Position numbers and translations under genes: made by a program. From contig NZ_CP060497.1 of assembly GCF_014334135.1 (NCBI RefSeq), positions 5,208,001-5,272,000 of the forward strand: 64,000 nt of DNA, read 5' to 3'. The notes below the pieces were generated by a model. That model saw nothing but the letters and a program-made list of their open reading frames with translations. It was not told the DNA's origin and did no database searches. This document shows, piece by piece, positions 16,139 through 25,731 of this stretch (its first letter is position 1; every line of letters starts with the position of its first letter). This DNA comes from Olivibacter sp. SDN3. GTDB lineage: Bacteria; Bacteroidota; Bacteroidia; Sphingobacteriales; Sphingobacteriaceae.

Positions 16139-17344
16139 ATGAAAGACCGTTCAGACCAATTATATACATTGTTGTGTGCTTACATGACAGAAAAGATCAC
16201 CGAAGCCGAATTCGAGCAACTTATTCAACTTATGCAAGAAAACCAGGGCGATATCGATGAAAGCACTTTGGCTTCGGCAATCGATAGGGCCTGGAAATGC
16301 TATGACCAAGATCAGCCCATTAGGATAAACGCCGATAAGGTTTATAGTAAGATTTTGGCTGACGATCGTATTAAGCCAAGTGTTTCCAAACAACGGAAAA
16401 AAAACAAGTACATATTCTGGATGCCAACGATAGGTGCCGCGGCATTAATTTGTATTGGTATATTTTTATTTATACAGCATAGCTCAAGGCAACCGCTGGA
16501 TTCTGACATATCAAGCTTATCCAAAAATATCGACAGCAATTCGATACAACCGGGTAATAACAAAGCTACTCTCATTTTAGCAGATGGCAAAGCAGTAGCG
16601 CTTGAATCTATGGAAGAAGGAATGCTATCTTTTCAAGCAGGTGAAAATATCAAAAAAGAGGGTAATCAACTGATATATATGAACACCGACCAGCAAAATG
16701 GAAATGAGCAAGAAAGGTTAAACACCATCCATACTCCTGCCGGTGGCGAATTTGCCCTCACCTTACCCGACGGCACAAAAGTTTGGCTAAATGCACAATC
16801 TTCCCTTACCTATCCTACGAGCTTTAGCTCGCATCAAAAAAATCGTGCGGTAAAATTAGTTGGCGAAGCCTATTTTGACGTGGCGAAAAATAAGGACCGA
16901 CCCTTCATCGTGGAAGCCAACGGTACTGCGATCAAAGTATTGGGCACGCAGTTTAACGTCAATGCCTATTTGGATGAAAAAACCATTAAAACTACCCTGA
17001 TAGAAGGATCTGTTCTGGTGAAATCAAAAAAATTAAAACCTGGTCAGCAAGCCATCAGTTTTTCTGAAACAGAAAACCTATTGGTGCATGATATCGATGT
17101 ACAAGAAGCTACAGCATGGCGCAATGGCTATTTCTTTTTTGATGATGAAGATATTAAAACCGTCATGAATACGATTGCCAGGTGGTATGATATAACAGTT
17201 GAATACCAAGGCGATCTGAACGGTAAAACCTTTGGGGGCACCATTTCGCGATATGAAGATTTTCACAAATTATTACAAGTCATAGAACTGACAGAATCTG
17301 TACATTTCCAAACTAAAGGAAGGAGGGTTATGGTATCACCTTAA
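16139..17344 (+). CDS. FecR-type anti-sigma factor of locus 2
   Basis: 401 residues. The cytoplasmic anti-sigma part (1-90) is followed by one membrane helix at about 91-112 (FWMPTIGAAALICIGIFLF), a periplasmic FecR domain (about 195-290, with TPAGGEFALTLPDGTKVWLN and LVGEAYFDVAKNK) and a C-terminal DUF4974 domain (about 325-400, with INTIARWYDITVEYQG-like sequence). It holds the sigma factor until the N-terminal signalling domain of the adjacent SusC reports substrate. It lies in the standard sigma-fecR-susC-susD order, 69 bp after sigma and 249 bp before susC. Confidence 0.95.
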   Translation: MKDRSDQLYTLLCAYMTEKITEAEFEQLIQLMQENQGDIDESTLASAIDRAWKCYDQDQPIRINADKVYSKILADDRIKPSVSKQRKKNKYIFWMPTIGAAALICIGIFLFIQHSSRQPLDSDISSLSKNIDSNSIQPGNNKATLILADGKAVALESMEEGMLSFQAGENIKKEGNQLIYMNTDQQNGNEQERLNTIHTPAGGEFALTLPDGTKVWLNAQSSLTYPTSFSSHQKNRAVKLVGEAYFDVAKNKDRPFIVEANGTAIKVLGTQFNVNAYLDEKTIKTTLIEGSVLVKSKKLKPGQQAISFSETENLLVHDIDVQEATAWRNGYFFFDDEDIKTVMNTIARWYDITVEYQGDLNGKTFGGTISRYEDFHKLLQVIELTESVHFQTKGRRVMVSP

Positions 17345-17503
17345 ACCCAATTTCCGCGTTAGGGATTCAAGCGACCACGAAGTAGCATGACTGCCGTTAA
17401 GAGATAAGAATTACACAAATAAACGGATGTGGAGGAGTTTTTTATTGTTTTTATGAGCTAATGCGGATTTTGGGTTAAAACAAAAAAGGTGTTTTAGCAG
17501 AAA

Positions 17504-17593
17504 GGTCAGGAACGTTGGAGCCGTCCCTGACCGACCTCGCAAAAAAATGCCCGGATTAATAAATGTAACATCCATTTTATAAACCCAATTCAA
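17504..17593 (+). promoter_or_regulatory. susC leader of locus 2: hairpin and TATAAACC core
   Basis: GGTCAGG (17504-17510) pairs with CCTGACC (17526-17532). Further on, CCATTTTATAAACCCAATT (17572-17590) lies 3 bp before the ATG. The latter resembles CCAATTATAAACCTAAATT on the plus strand of the two RNA-like units at 11.2 and 12.4 kb. The leader is probably a control element for susC translation, and a possible pairing target of those RNAs. Confidence 0.45.
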
Positions 17594-20500
17594 ATGTATA
17601 AAAAAAATACTGCACTTTCCTGTAGACAGGAAAGAAGCGCCCTATTTAAAGCTATACTTGTTATGAAATTGGCATTGATTGTTTTAATGGTAAGCCTTTT
17701 TGAATTACATGCCACTACCTATGCCCAGCAAGTAAGTATGAAAAAAAAGGATGCATCACTCGTTGCCATATTTAAAGAAATTCAGAAACAGAGTGGTTAT
17801 CATATTTTCTATGATACAAAACTGGTTAAAAACAGCCAACCTGTTACACTAGATCTCCATCAGGCTTCCATACAAGAAGCCATGAACGAAAGCCTGAACA
17901 ATCAAGAGCTCACCTATGATATTGTAGATAAAAATATTATCATAAAAAAGGCTAGTAAAAACACTTTCTCTACACAGGAAAGAACTATTACGGGAAGCGT
18001 GTTAGATGCCAACAATCAGCCTTTAGAGGGAGTAACTGTTCGGCTAAAAGACACCCGAATACAGGCTAGCACTAACGACGCTGGTAGCTACACAATTAGG
18101 TTTTCAACTCAACCGGCTATTCTTGTTTTCAGTCTAATAGGTTATGGTACCATAGAACGCACGGTGCAAACAGAAAATCAGGTCGATGTTATCTTGCTTG
18201 AACAGGCCGCCGACTTAGAGGAGGTTGTCGTAGTTGGCTATGGGACGCAAAAACGAACCACGATAACGGGAGCTGTATCATCCGTCAGTGCACAAGAAAT
18301 ACAAGACGTTCCTGCACCGAGTTTTGATGCCGCTATTGTAGGCAAAATGCCCGGCGTACAGGTTTCACAAACCACTGGAGCGCCAGGTGGAGGGATTGCC
18401 GTAAAAGTAAGGGGGATTGGCTCTATAGGCGCAGGCAACGAACCATTATATGTGATAGATGGTTTTCCAATCACCGCCAACTACAACCAAAGCGACAATC
18501 CACTTAACTCTATCAATCCGAACGACATTCAATCAATTGAAGTGTTAAAAGACGCGTCATCAACGGCAATTTATGGATCTCGGGGGAGTAATGGCGTTGT
18601 TATGATTACTACCAAGAGTGGTCAATCAGGAAAAATGAAAATCGATCTAGATGCCTATTCGGGTATACAGCAGGTAACTAAATACATGGACCTCATGAAT
18701 GCACAGGAATTTGCCGAATATATCGTTGATTCAAGAAATAACGCATGGGTGGATATAGGTGGTGATATCAATGCACCGAATGAAGAAAGAGATGCCATAT
18801 ACCAAATTTTGCCTGCCTTACAAAATCCACAGGCACTGGGTGTCGGTACAGATTGGCAACGCGAAGTGTTACGTACAGCTCCTACACACAACTTACAGCT
18901 CACCTTTTCGGGTGGCAATGAAAACATCAACTACATGACCAGTGCCGGTTATTTCAAACAAGACGGTATCATTCTAAACTCTGATTTTGAACGTTATGCC
19001 TTTCGGGTAAACTTAGATGCGAATACTTCCCAAAAATTCCGGATAGGTTTAAATTTAAGTCCTACCTATACGGTAAGTAATCCCGTATCCGCAGAGGGCC
19101 ATTTTGGCAGTGGGGCCGTAGTGCTGACCTCCTTAATGATGGCTCCCCATCTACCGGTGTATAATCCTGATGGAAGCTATACCTCTGCCATCACTTTGGG
19201 CAACGGTTTTAGCAGCCTGGAAAATCCTGTAAAGGTAGCAAGAGAACGGGTAAGTCACCGTACGCAGTTAAGGCTGTTGGGAACATTATTTGGGGAGTAC
19301 GCTTTTACGGAATCATTAAAATACAAACTACTGGTAGGCACAGACCTACAAAATTCCAAACATAACATTTTCCATCCTTCTACCGTCGGGCAGGACGGCA
19401 ATCCACCACCCGTGATCCCGCGAGCCGAGCACCGCGCACAGGATTCCTACAATTGGCTGATGGAACATACCTTAAGTTACGCTAAAAGTTTTAATGACCA
19501 TCATATTGATGCCGTTGCCGGATTTACCGCTCAAAAGGCACGTTCGGACAGTTCCAGTATTGCGGCTACCAATTTCCCGAACGATCTGGTGCAAACCATT
19601 AATGCGGGTGTAGTATCATCAGCCTCTACTACGGCTATCGAATGGTCGTTGCTTTCTTACCTTGCACGGATCAATTATGACTATGCGGGCAAGTATCTAT
19701 TCACTGCTACCGTAAGAAGGGACGGCTCCTCACGTTTTGGGGCAAACAACCGTTGGGGAGTTTTCCCGTCCTTTTCCGGAGGTTGGCGATTAACCGAAGA
19801 GCGGTTCATGGACAATATAAATTTTATTCAAGAACTGAAATTACGTGCCAGTTATGGCTTTACCGGTAATAATTTTATTGGTAACTATGATCATATCGGT
19901 TTACTAAATATGCAAAACTATGTTTTTGGAGGCGGTGGTGGCGCCATTGTAAACGGTATAGCACCAAATACCATTAGTAATGCCAACCTCAGCTGGGAAA
20001 AAAACCAACAGTTAGATGTGGGGCTTGAGGTAGGCTTACTGGGAGGGCGTTTATTTTTTGTGGCAGACTACTACCGCAAAATAACTTCTGATCTATTACT
20101 GAACGTACCCGTACCATCATTAACAGGATACACTGTTGCCCGTCAGAACATTGGCAGGGTAAGGAATCAAGGGTGGGAATTTGGCCTTAACACCCAGAAC
20201 CTCACGGGCAATCTAAAGTGGAGTACCGATCTCAACCTATCCTTTAACCGCAACACCGTACTTGCTCTCGGCCCCAGCGGAGAGCCTATTTTCGGCAATT
20301 ATGACCAGATTACCAACAGCCATATTACGGAGGTAGGCAAGCCCATGGGTAGTTTTTACGGGTATGAAGTCATTGGCATCTTTCAAAACCAACAGGAAAT
20401 AGCCGATAATCCAAGCTTTGCCGACTCACAACCCGGGCATTTTCGTTTTGCTGATATCAACGGAGACGGACAGCTAAGTATCGACGACCGTACCATATTG

Positions 20501-21034
20501 GGCAACCCACAACCTGACTACATTTTCGGTATTACCAATACCTTTTCTTACAAAGGTGTGGAATTGAGTTTTTTGATTCAGGGCGTACAGGGAAATGAAA
20601 TCATGCACCTCGGCAGACGTTTTTATGCCAATTTCGCCGGCACAGCCAATGGTTTAAAGGAAATGAATAACCGCTGGCGCTCCGAAGCAAACCCCGGAGA
20701 CGGTTTCACACCGCGGGCAAATCGGGATCTATCGCGTTACAGCAGCAGCAATGCCAGCGCCAACATATCCTCTACCCATATAGAAGATGGCTCCTTTATT
20801 CGTTTAAGGAATATTTCTCTGGCTTATAATATTCCAGACCGGCTTACACAAAAACTAGCATTGCGGAATATCAGGGTATATGCGCAAGCGCAAAACCTCT
20901 TTACCATTACCAACTATACCGGCTACAACCCAGAAGTAAGCGTAAGTGGAATCAACGCACTCTTGCCGGGGGTGGATTATGGCGGGTACCCCATATCCAA
21001 AGTGTTTACCCTCGGATTAAATGTAGGCTTTTAG
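17594..21034 (+). CDS. susC: SusC/RagA-type TonB-dependent receptor (locus 2)
   Basis: 1146 residues. The signal sequence at about 18-44 ends ATTYAQQ. An STN signalling domain spans about 47-118 (IFKEIQKQSGYHIFYDTKL), then a carboxypeptidase-like regulatory domain at about 130-208, the EEVVVVGYGTQKRTTITGA hallmark, a plug domain (about 215-330) and the beta-barrel, ending FTLGLNVGF. It is the outer-membrane channel of the SusCD pair, powered by TonB. The STN domain links it to FecR and sigma upstream. susD follows after 8 bp. The cargo is unknown; the adjacent BNR_4 enzyme suggests a uronic-acid or rhamnose-containing glycan. Confidence 0.97.
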   Translation: MYKKNTALSCRQERSALFKAILVMKLALIVLMVSLFELHATTYAQQVSMKKKDASLVAIFKEIQKQSGYHIFYDTKLVKNSQPVTLDLHQASIQEAMNESLNNQELTYDIVDKNIIIKKASKNTFSTQERTITGSVLDANNQPLEGVTVRLKDTRIQASTNDAGSYTIRFSTQPAILVFSLIGYGTIERTVQTENQVDVILLEQAADLEEVVVVGYGTQKRTTITGAVSSVSAQEIQDVPAPSFDAAIVGKMPGVQVSQTTGAPGGGIAVKVRGIGSIGAGNEPLYVIDGFPITANYNQSDNPLNSINPNDIQSIEVLKDASSTAIYGSRGSNGVVMITTKSGQSGKMKIDLDAYSGIQQVTKYMDLMNAQEFAEYIVDSRNNAWVDIGGDINAPNEERDAIYQILPALQNPQALGVGTDWQREVLRTAPTHNLQLTFSGGNENINYMTSAGYFKQDGIILNSDFERYAFRVNLDANTSQKFRIGLNLSPTYTVSNPVSAEGHFGSGAVVLTSLMMAPHLPVYNPDGSYTSAITLGNGFSSLENPVKVARERVSHRTQLRLLGTLFGEYAFTESLKYKLLVGTDLQNSKHNIFHPSTVGQDGNPPPVIPRAEHRAQDSYNWLMEHTLSYAKSFNDHHIDAVAGFTAQKARSDSSSIAATNFPNDLVQTINAGVVSSASTTAIEWSLLSYLARINYDYAGKYLFTATVRRDGSSRFGANNRWGVFPSFSGGWRLTEERFMDNINFIQELKLRASYGFTGNNFIGNYDHIGLLNMQNYVFGGGGGAIVNGIAPNTISNANLSWEKNQQLDVGLEVGLLGGRLFFVADYYRKITSDLLLNVPVPSLTGYTVARQNIGRVRNQGWEFGLNTQNLTGNLKWSTDLNLSFNRNTVLALGPSGEPIFGNYDQITNSHITEVGKPMGSFYGYEVIGIFQNQQEIADNPSFADSQPGHFRFADINGDGQLSIDDRTILGNPQPDYIFGITNTFSYKGVELSFLIQGVQGNEIMHLGRRFYANFAGTANGLKEMNNRWRSEANPGDGFTPRANRDLSRYSSSNASANISSTHIEDGSFIRLRNISLAYNIPDRLTQKLALRNIRVYAQAQNLFTITNYTGYNPEVSVSGINALLPGVDYGGYPISKVFTLGLNVGF

Positions 21035-21042
21035 AAAAAAAT

Positions 21043-22482
21043 ATGATGAGAAAGATATTAATATATAGTATACTGTTAATCGCTTTATTTAGCGGTTGTC
21101 AGAAAGATTTTCTGAATCTCGCTCCGATCTCCGATACCAATACAGAGAATTTTTACCGCAATGAGGAGGATATGCTGAACGCGGTGAATGCCGCCTATGC
21201 CTCACTACGTACTGGAGGACAATATAACGCCGCCATGTATACCGTTGGCGAGGTAGCCTCTGATAATACCGAGATATTGGATGCACAGGCAGGTATAGAT
21301 AACAGTCAGATCGATGCGTTCACCACCTTAACCAATAACGGTATCCTCAACAATATGTGGAACCATCATTACGAAGGCATTTTACGCTGCAATGCGGTAA
21401 TCGATCGTATTCCTGCCATAGAGATGGATGAGACACTCAAGAACCGTTATGTAGCCGAATGTTTTTTTTTAAGGGCGCTTATGTATTTTAACATGGTTCG
21501 AACTTTTGGAGACATCCCTTTGGTAACAAGAGAAATAACCGATGTACAGGAAGGTTATGACTACACCCGTGACCCCAGCGCAGAAGTATATGCACAAATT
21601 GTTGCGGACCTCAACTTTGCCATTGAAAATTTACCTGTTACATATGCCGCCGCCGATATCGGCAGAGCAACCTCCGGCGCAGCAAGAGGCCTATTAACAA
21701 AAGTTTATCTCACCCAGCAGAACTGGCAGGAGGCCGCCAACCAAGCAAAAGCAGTGATGGATTTAGGTGTATACGATTTAATGCCATCGTATGCCGCTGT
21801 ATTTGCTATTCCAAACAAGAACAACGTCGAATCCTTATTTGAAGTTCAATATATAAAGGGTGGCTTCGGACTCGGCAGCCCTTTTAATAATGCCTTTGCT
21901 CCCCGTCTATCTGGCCAGATTGTTACGACCATAGGTGCCGGAGGAGGGCAAAATCATCCCACAGCTGAAATGGCTAGCATTTATGAAACAGGAGATCAAA
22001 GACGTGCCGCCTCCATGGCGGATGGGTACCAGGATGGCGATCAATTTGTAGCCATCCGGTATGTGACCAAATATTTAGATCCCGCCTTGTTTGCCGCTGG
22101 TGATGCCGATAACAATTGGCCTATATTGCGTTATGCGGATATACTATTAATGCGGGCCGAAGCGTTAAATGAACTCGGATATGCGCCCGATGGCGAAGCT
22201 TTTGAAATATTAAACCGTATACGGCAACGTGCAGGTCTCGCAGCTATAACAAGCGCTATACTTCCCGATCAGAGCAGCTTCAGGGAGGTACTGGCCCACG
22301 AAAGACGTGTGGAGCTTGCTTTTGAAAACCATCGTTGGTTCGATCTGGTAAGGACCGGTCGGGCATTGGAGACGCTTCGTGCCCAAGGTAAATCCATACA
22401 GGAGCACCAACTCGTTTTTCCTATACCGCAAGTACAAATAGATATTAACCCTGATCAGATCAGACAAAACCCCGGATACTAA
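21043..22482 (+). CDS. susD: SusD/RagB-type glycan-binding lipoprotein (locus 2)
   Basis: 479 residues with a lipoprotein signal ending LFSGC (Cys19) and the mature start QKDFLNLAPIS, typical of SusD proteins. Conserved SusD segments are AECFFLRALMYFNMVRTFGD, PILRYADILLMRAEALNELG and LAHERRVELAFENHRWFDLVR. It is the surface lid of the SusC channel. It begins 8 bp after susC, and its stop codon overlaps the start of the next gene (TAATG at 22480-22484), so translation of the BNR_4 gene is probably coupled. There is no SusE/F-like gene in this locus. Confidence 0.97.
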   Translation: MMRKILIYSILLIALFSGCQKDFLNLAPISDTNTENFYRNEEDMLNAVNAAYASLRTGGQYNAAMYTVGEVASDNTEILDAQAGIDNSQIDAFTTLTNNGILNNMWNHHYEGILRCNAVIDRIPAIEMDETLKNRYVAECFFLRALMYFNMVRTFGDIPLVTREITDVQEGYDYTRDPSAEVYAQIVADLNFAIENLPVTYAAADIGRATSGAARGLLTKVYLTQQNWQEAANQAKAVMDLGVYDLMPSYAAVFAIPNKNNVESLFEVQYIKGGFGLGSPFNNAFAPRLSGQIVTTIGAGGGQNHPTAEMASIYETGDQRRAASMADGYQDGDQFVAIRYVTKYLDPALFAAGDADNNWPILRYADILLMRAEALNELGYAPDGEAFEILNRIRQRAGLAAITSAILPDQSSFREVLAHERRVELAFENHRWFDLVRTGRALETLRAQGKSIQEHQLVFPIPQVQIDINPDQIRQNPGY

Positions 22483-23960
22483 TGAAAACATATCATTTAA
22501 GCAAAACCATAACAACGCTCAACGTTTTACTCTTCCTATCCGTTTATTATTGCTTTGGGCAAAAAGCGGTTCACCCCGACGCACAATATGCGGTAGGTGA
22601 GCTTATTCAAAAAAAAGCCAATGGCTTCAAAGGTATCTGGTACATGAATCAGCCCTCCAACGATGAATACGCATATAAATACAGTGGGGGGCTGGGCACC
22701 TATCCAGCCAATCATCGCCCATTTGCCATCTACTCAGAGGATTCCAAAAAGACGTTCTTCTGCTTTGGTGGAACGGACGAAGCAAACACAACCCTTTACC
22801 ACAATGTATCCTATTATGACCATAAAAAGGGCCGGATAGCCAATCCAACGATTTTATTGGATAAAAAAACGACCGATGCGCATGACAACCCGGTGATTTC
22901 TTTAGATAATGAAGGTTATATCTGGATTTTTTCTACCTCACATGGCACATCCAGGCCATCCTATATATCGAAGTCGAAGAAACCATACAATATCAAAAAA
23001 TTTGAGCTTGTACAGGCTACAGAAATAGATAGCGGGCAAACAAAGGCCTTTAACAATTTTTCTTATTTTCAGGTCTATCATCTTGCTGATCAAGGCTTCA
23101 TCGCGTTGTTCACCAAGTATAACAATAAGGGCCAGCGAGTGATCGGTTTCAATACCAGTGCGGATGGAGTAGACTGGAACCAATGGCAGGTGCTTGCACA
23201 TATTGAAGAAGGGCATTATCAGATCAGTGCCGAGCAAAATGGCAAAATAGGTGTGGCATTCGATTACCACCCAAAAGGTAAAGGTTTAAATTATCGAACA
23301 AACCTCTATTATCTGGAAACATCGGATTTCGGCAAAACCTGGAAGACAGCCTCGGGCGAAATGGTTAATCTTCCCTTGACAGACAAGCAAAACCCTGCCT
23401 TGATCAATGACTATGCTGCGGATAAGCTTAACAGCTACCTGCTTGACATCGATTTTGATGCTTCGGGCAAACCGCTTATTTTAACAATTACCAGTAAAGG
23501 GTATGAGGCCGGGCCGCAAAATGCTCCAAGAAACTGGACATTATCCCAATTTATCGATGGACAATGGGCTAACCATGTTGTCACCCAATCAGACAGCAAT
23601 TATGATATGGGATCCATCTATCCGGAAAAAGACGGGAGCATCAGCATTATAGGTCCCACCCAAAACGGGCCACAGGCATTCAATCCTGGTGGAGAAATAG
23701 CCAAATGGACCAGCAAAGATGAAGGTAAAACCTGGTCGTTAGCACAGCAAGTTACAAAAAACAGTGAAATGAACCACAGTTATGTACGCCAACCGCGTCA
23801 TGCCCAACCCGAATTTTATGGTATTTGGGCGGATGGACATGCCCGCAAACCATCTATATCACACCTCTATTATTTGAATGAAGTCGGCGAGGTGTTTCAA
23901 TTGCCAAGAGAAAGTAAAAAGAAATTTATCCGCATATCCCCTCAACCAAATACACCATGA
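22482..23960 (+). CDS. BNR_4-family secreted polysaccharide enzyme
   Basis: 492 residues with a signal peptide (about 1-26, ending YYCFGQ). The body is a seven-bladed propeller of the BNR_4 type (PF15892): HDNPVISLDNEGYIWIFSTS, HGTSRPSYISKSK, Asp-box-like SADGVDWNQW, SDFGKTW and SKDEGKTWSL, and HSYVRQPRHAQPEFYGIWADG near the end. BNR_4 includes PL24/PL25-type ulvan lyases and GH145-type rhamnosidase relatives, so the substrate is likely a rhamnose- or uronic-acid-containing glycan; lyase or hydrolase cannot be decided here. It overlaps susD (TAATG) and the permease gene (ATGA at 23957-23960), so the three are translationally coupled. Confidence 0.75.
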   Translation: MKTYHLSKTITTLNVLLFLSVYYCFGQKAVHPDAQYAVGELIQKKANGFKGIWYMNQPSNDEYAYKYSGGLGTYPANHRPFAIYSEDSKKTFFCFGGTDEANTTLYHNVSYYDHKKGRIANPTILLDKKTTDAHDNPVISLDNEGYIWIFSTSHGTSRPSYISKSKKPYNIKKFELVQATEIDSGQTKAFNNFSYFQVYHLADQGFIALFTKYNNKGQRVIGFNTSADGVDWNQWQVLAHIEEGHYQISAEQNGKIGVAFDYHPKGKGLNYRTNLYYLETSDFGKTWKTASGEMVNLPLTDKQNPALINDYAADKLNSYLLDIDFDASGKPLILTITSKGYEAGPQNAPRNWTLSQFIDGQWANHVVTQSDSNYDMGSIYPEKDGSISIIGPTQNGPQAFNPGGEIAKWTSKDEGKTWSLAQQVTKNSEMNHSYVRQPRHAQPEFYGIWADGHARKPSISHLYYLNEVGEVFQLPRESKKKFIRISPQPNTP

Positions 23961-25645
23961 CTTGGAGCCCGTCATTGAACCCGACCTCTTCTATGTTCTG
24001 GTCAGTTATATTGGCCCTGCTACCGATACTGGCTATTTTTTGGGCATTGATCATACGTAAAATGCCTGGACACCTGGCCAGCATGTTGGCCATGGCCGTA
24101 GCGTTTATTGTCGCTTGCACGGTATACCACATGCCTTTTAAATTGGCCGTCTTTTCTACGACTTACGGTATCATTTATGGTCTTTTCCCTGTATGTTGGA
24201 TTGTCGTGAATGCCTTATTTCTGTTTAACATCATCGTAAAAAGTGGACAATTTGAGTTGATCAAACAATTCATTTCAGGCATCACTACAGATCAGCGATT
24301 GCAGGTATTATTAATTGCCTTTTCGTTCGGAGCCTTTTTGGAAGGTACTGCAGGCTATGGCGCTCCGGTGGTTATTACCGCAGCCATGCTGGCAGGTCTG
24401 GGATTTAAACCGCTATATGCAGCAGGCATTTGCCTGATAGCCAACACAGCACCTGTAGCCTATGGTGCTGTGGGTATACCTATTATCGTGTTATCCCAGA
24501 TCTCCGGATTACCCGAAATGGCTGTTTCACAAATGGTAGGTAGAACACTTCCGCTATTATCATTGCTGTTACCTTTTTATTTAATTGCCATCATGGCCGG
24601 ACCTAAACAGATCAAAAGTGTATTTCCGGCCTTATTCGTATCAGGTATTTCATTTGCTGTTCTACAATGGTTTTCGTCCAATTACTTAGGGCCTACCTTA
24701 CCCGATATTATCGCCGGAATAGGTTCATTAGTAGCTCTTTTATTATTCTTGAAATACTGGAAACCAAAGAAAAGCTGGAAGACAGCGGGTAACCAAACCG
24801 TTTTCGCTTCTCCGGTTAATAGAACTCCAAAATCTTTAGTATTCAAGGCCTTTAGTCCGTTTTTACTACTCACCTTATTCATCATGTTATGGGGTGTTCC
24901 AGCGGTGAGGGAACACCTTGACCAATTGGGAAGTTTAGCGGCAGCTATGCCCGGCATCCATCATGTACTGCAAGACCCTCAAGGACAACCGGTAGCCAAA
25001 ATTATTCAGTTTAACTACCTTTCCACACCCGGAACTGCCATTTTATTTGCTTCGCTACTCGCATTGCCCATAATCAAGCTATCATTCCGGAAAGCTATTT
25101 TCATTTACCTGGCCACCTTACGACAGCTAAAATACGCCCTCCTGACCATCAGCTTCATTATGGGATTTGCCTATTTGTTGAATGATTCAGGCATCACCCT
25201 AACCTTAGCGATGGCCATGGCTAATACAGGAGTCTTGTTTCCTTTTTTTGCCCCTATTTTGGGTTGGTTCGGTGTCTTTATTACCGGTTCTGACACGTCT
25301 TCAAATGCCTTATTCGGAAAATTGCAGTACGAAACTGCCCAAAAGATTGGGATCAATCCACTCATCACCGTTGCGGCCAATGCGTCGGGAGGCGTTGTAG
25401 GCAAGATGATATCGCCACAGTCCATCGCCGTCGCAGCCGCAGGAGGAGGTTTGATCGGGCAAGAATTTCAATTGTTACGATTCACGCTAAAGCATAGTTT
25501 TATTCTCTTACTCCTTATCTGCCTGATCGTATTATTGCAAGCCTATGTTTTTGATTTTATTATCCCAAATGCGTCTTCAATGCTTTCAACACATCAAGGT
25601 CAAAACATCAGAGATCTCGCAGATATCCAGACATTGCTCAAATAA
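23957..25645 (+). CDS. lctP: L-lactate permease (LctP/LldP family)
   Basis: 562 residues, about 12-14 membrane helices. Family motifs are GAFLEGTAGYGAPVVITAAML, NTAPVAYGAVGIPI, FITGSDTSSNALFGKLQ and NASGGVVGKMISPQSIAVA. LctP proteins import L- or D-lactate, glycolate or similar 2-hydroxy acids with protons across the inner membrane. Its ATG overlaps the BNR_4 stop by 4 bp, so it belongs to the SusCD operon, which is unusual: such operons normally carry sugar transporters. A link is that L-rhamnose breakdown can yield lactaldehyde and lactate; an acidic breakdown product of the glycan is another possible cargo. Both are inference. The length is normal for the family. Confidence 0.9.
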   Translation: MTWSPSLNPTSSMFWSVILALLPILAIFWALIIRKMPGHLASMLAMAVAFIVACTVYHMPFKLAVFSTTYGIIYGLFPVCWIVVNALFLFNIIVKSGQFELIKQFISGITTDQRLQVLLIAFSFGAFLEGTAGYGAPVVITAAMLAGLGFKPLYAAGICLIANTAPVAYGAVGIPIIVLSQISGLPEMAVSQMVGRTLPLLSLLLPFYLIAIMAGPKQIKSVFPALFVSGISFAVLQWFSSNYLGPTLPDIIAGIGSLVALLLFLKYWKPKKSWKTAGNQTVFASPVNRTPKSLVFKAFSPFLLLTLFIMLWGVPAVREHLDQLGSLAAAMPGIHHVLQDPQGQPVAKIIQFNYLSTPGTAILFASLLALPIIKLSFRKAIFIYLATLRQLKYALLTISFIMGFAYLLNDSGITLTLAMAMANTGVLFPFFAPILGWFGVFITGSDTSSNALFGKLQYETAQKIGINPLITVAANASGGVVGKMISPQSIAVAAAGGGLIGQEFQLLRFTLKHSFILLLLICLIVLLQAYVFDFIIPNASSMLSTHQGQNIRDLADIQTLLK

Positions 25646-25731
25646 ATTGAAAACACTGTAGCATTAACGTCATTCGTTTCGTTTAGACAATGCCATATAT
25701 AAAATGCAGCAAAAAATAAACAATAGTAAAC

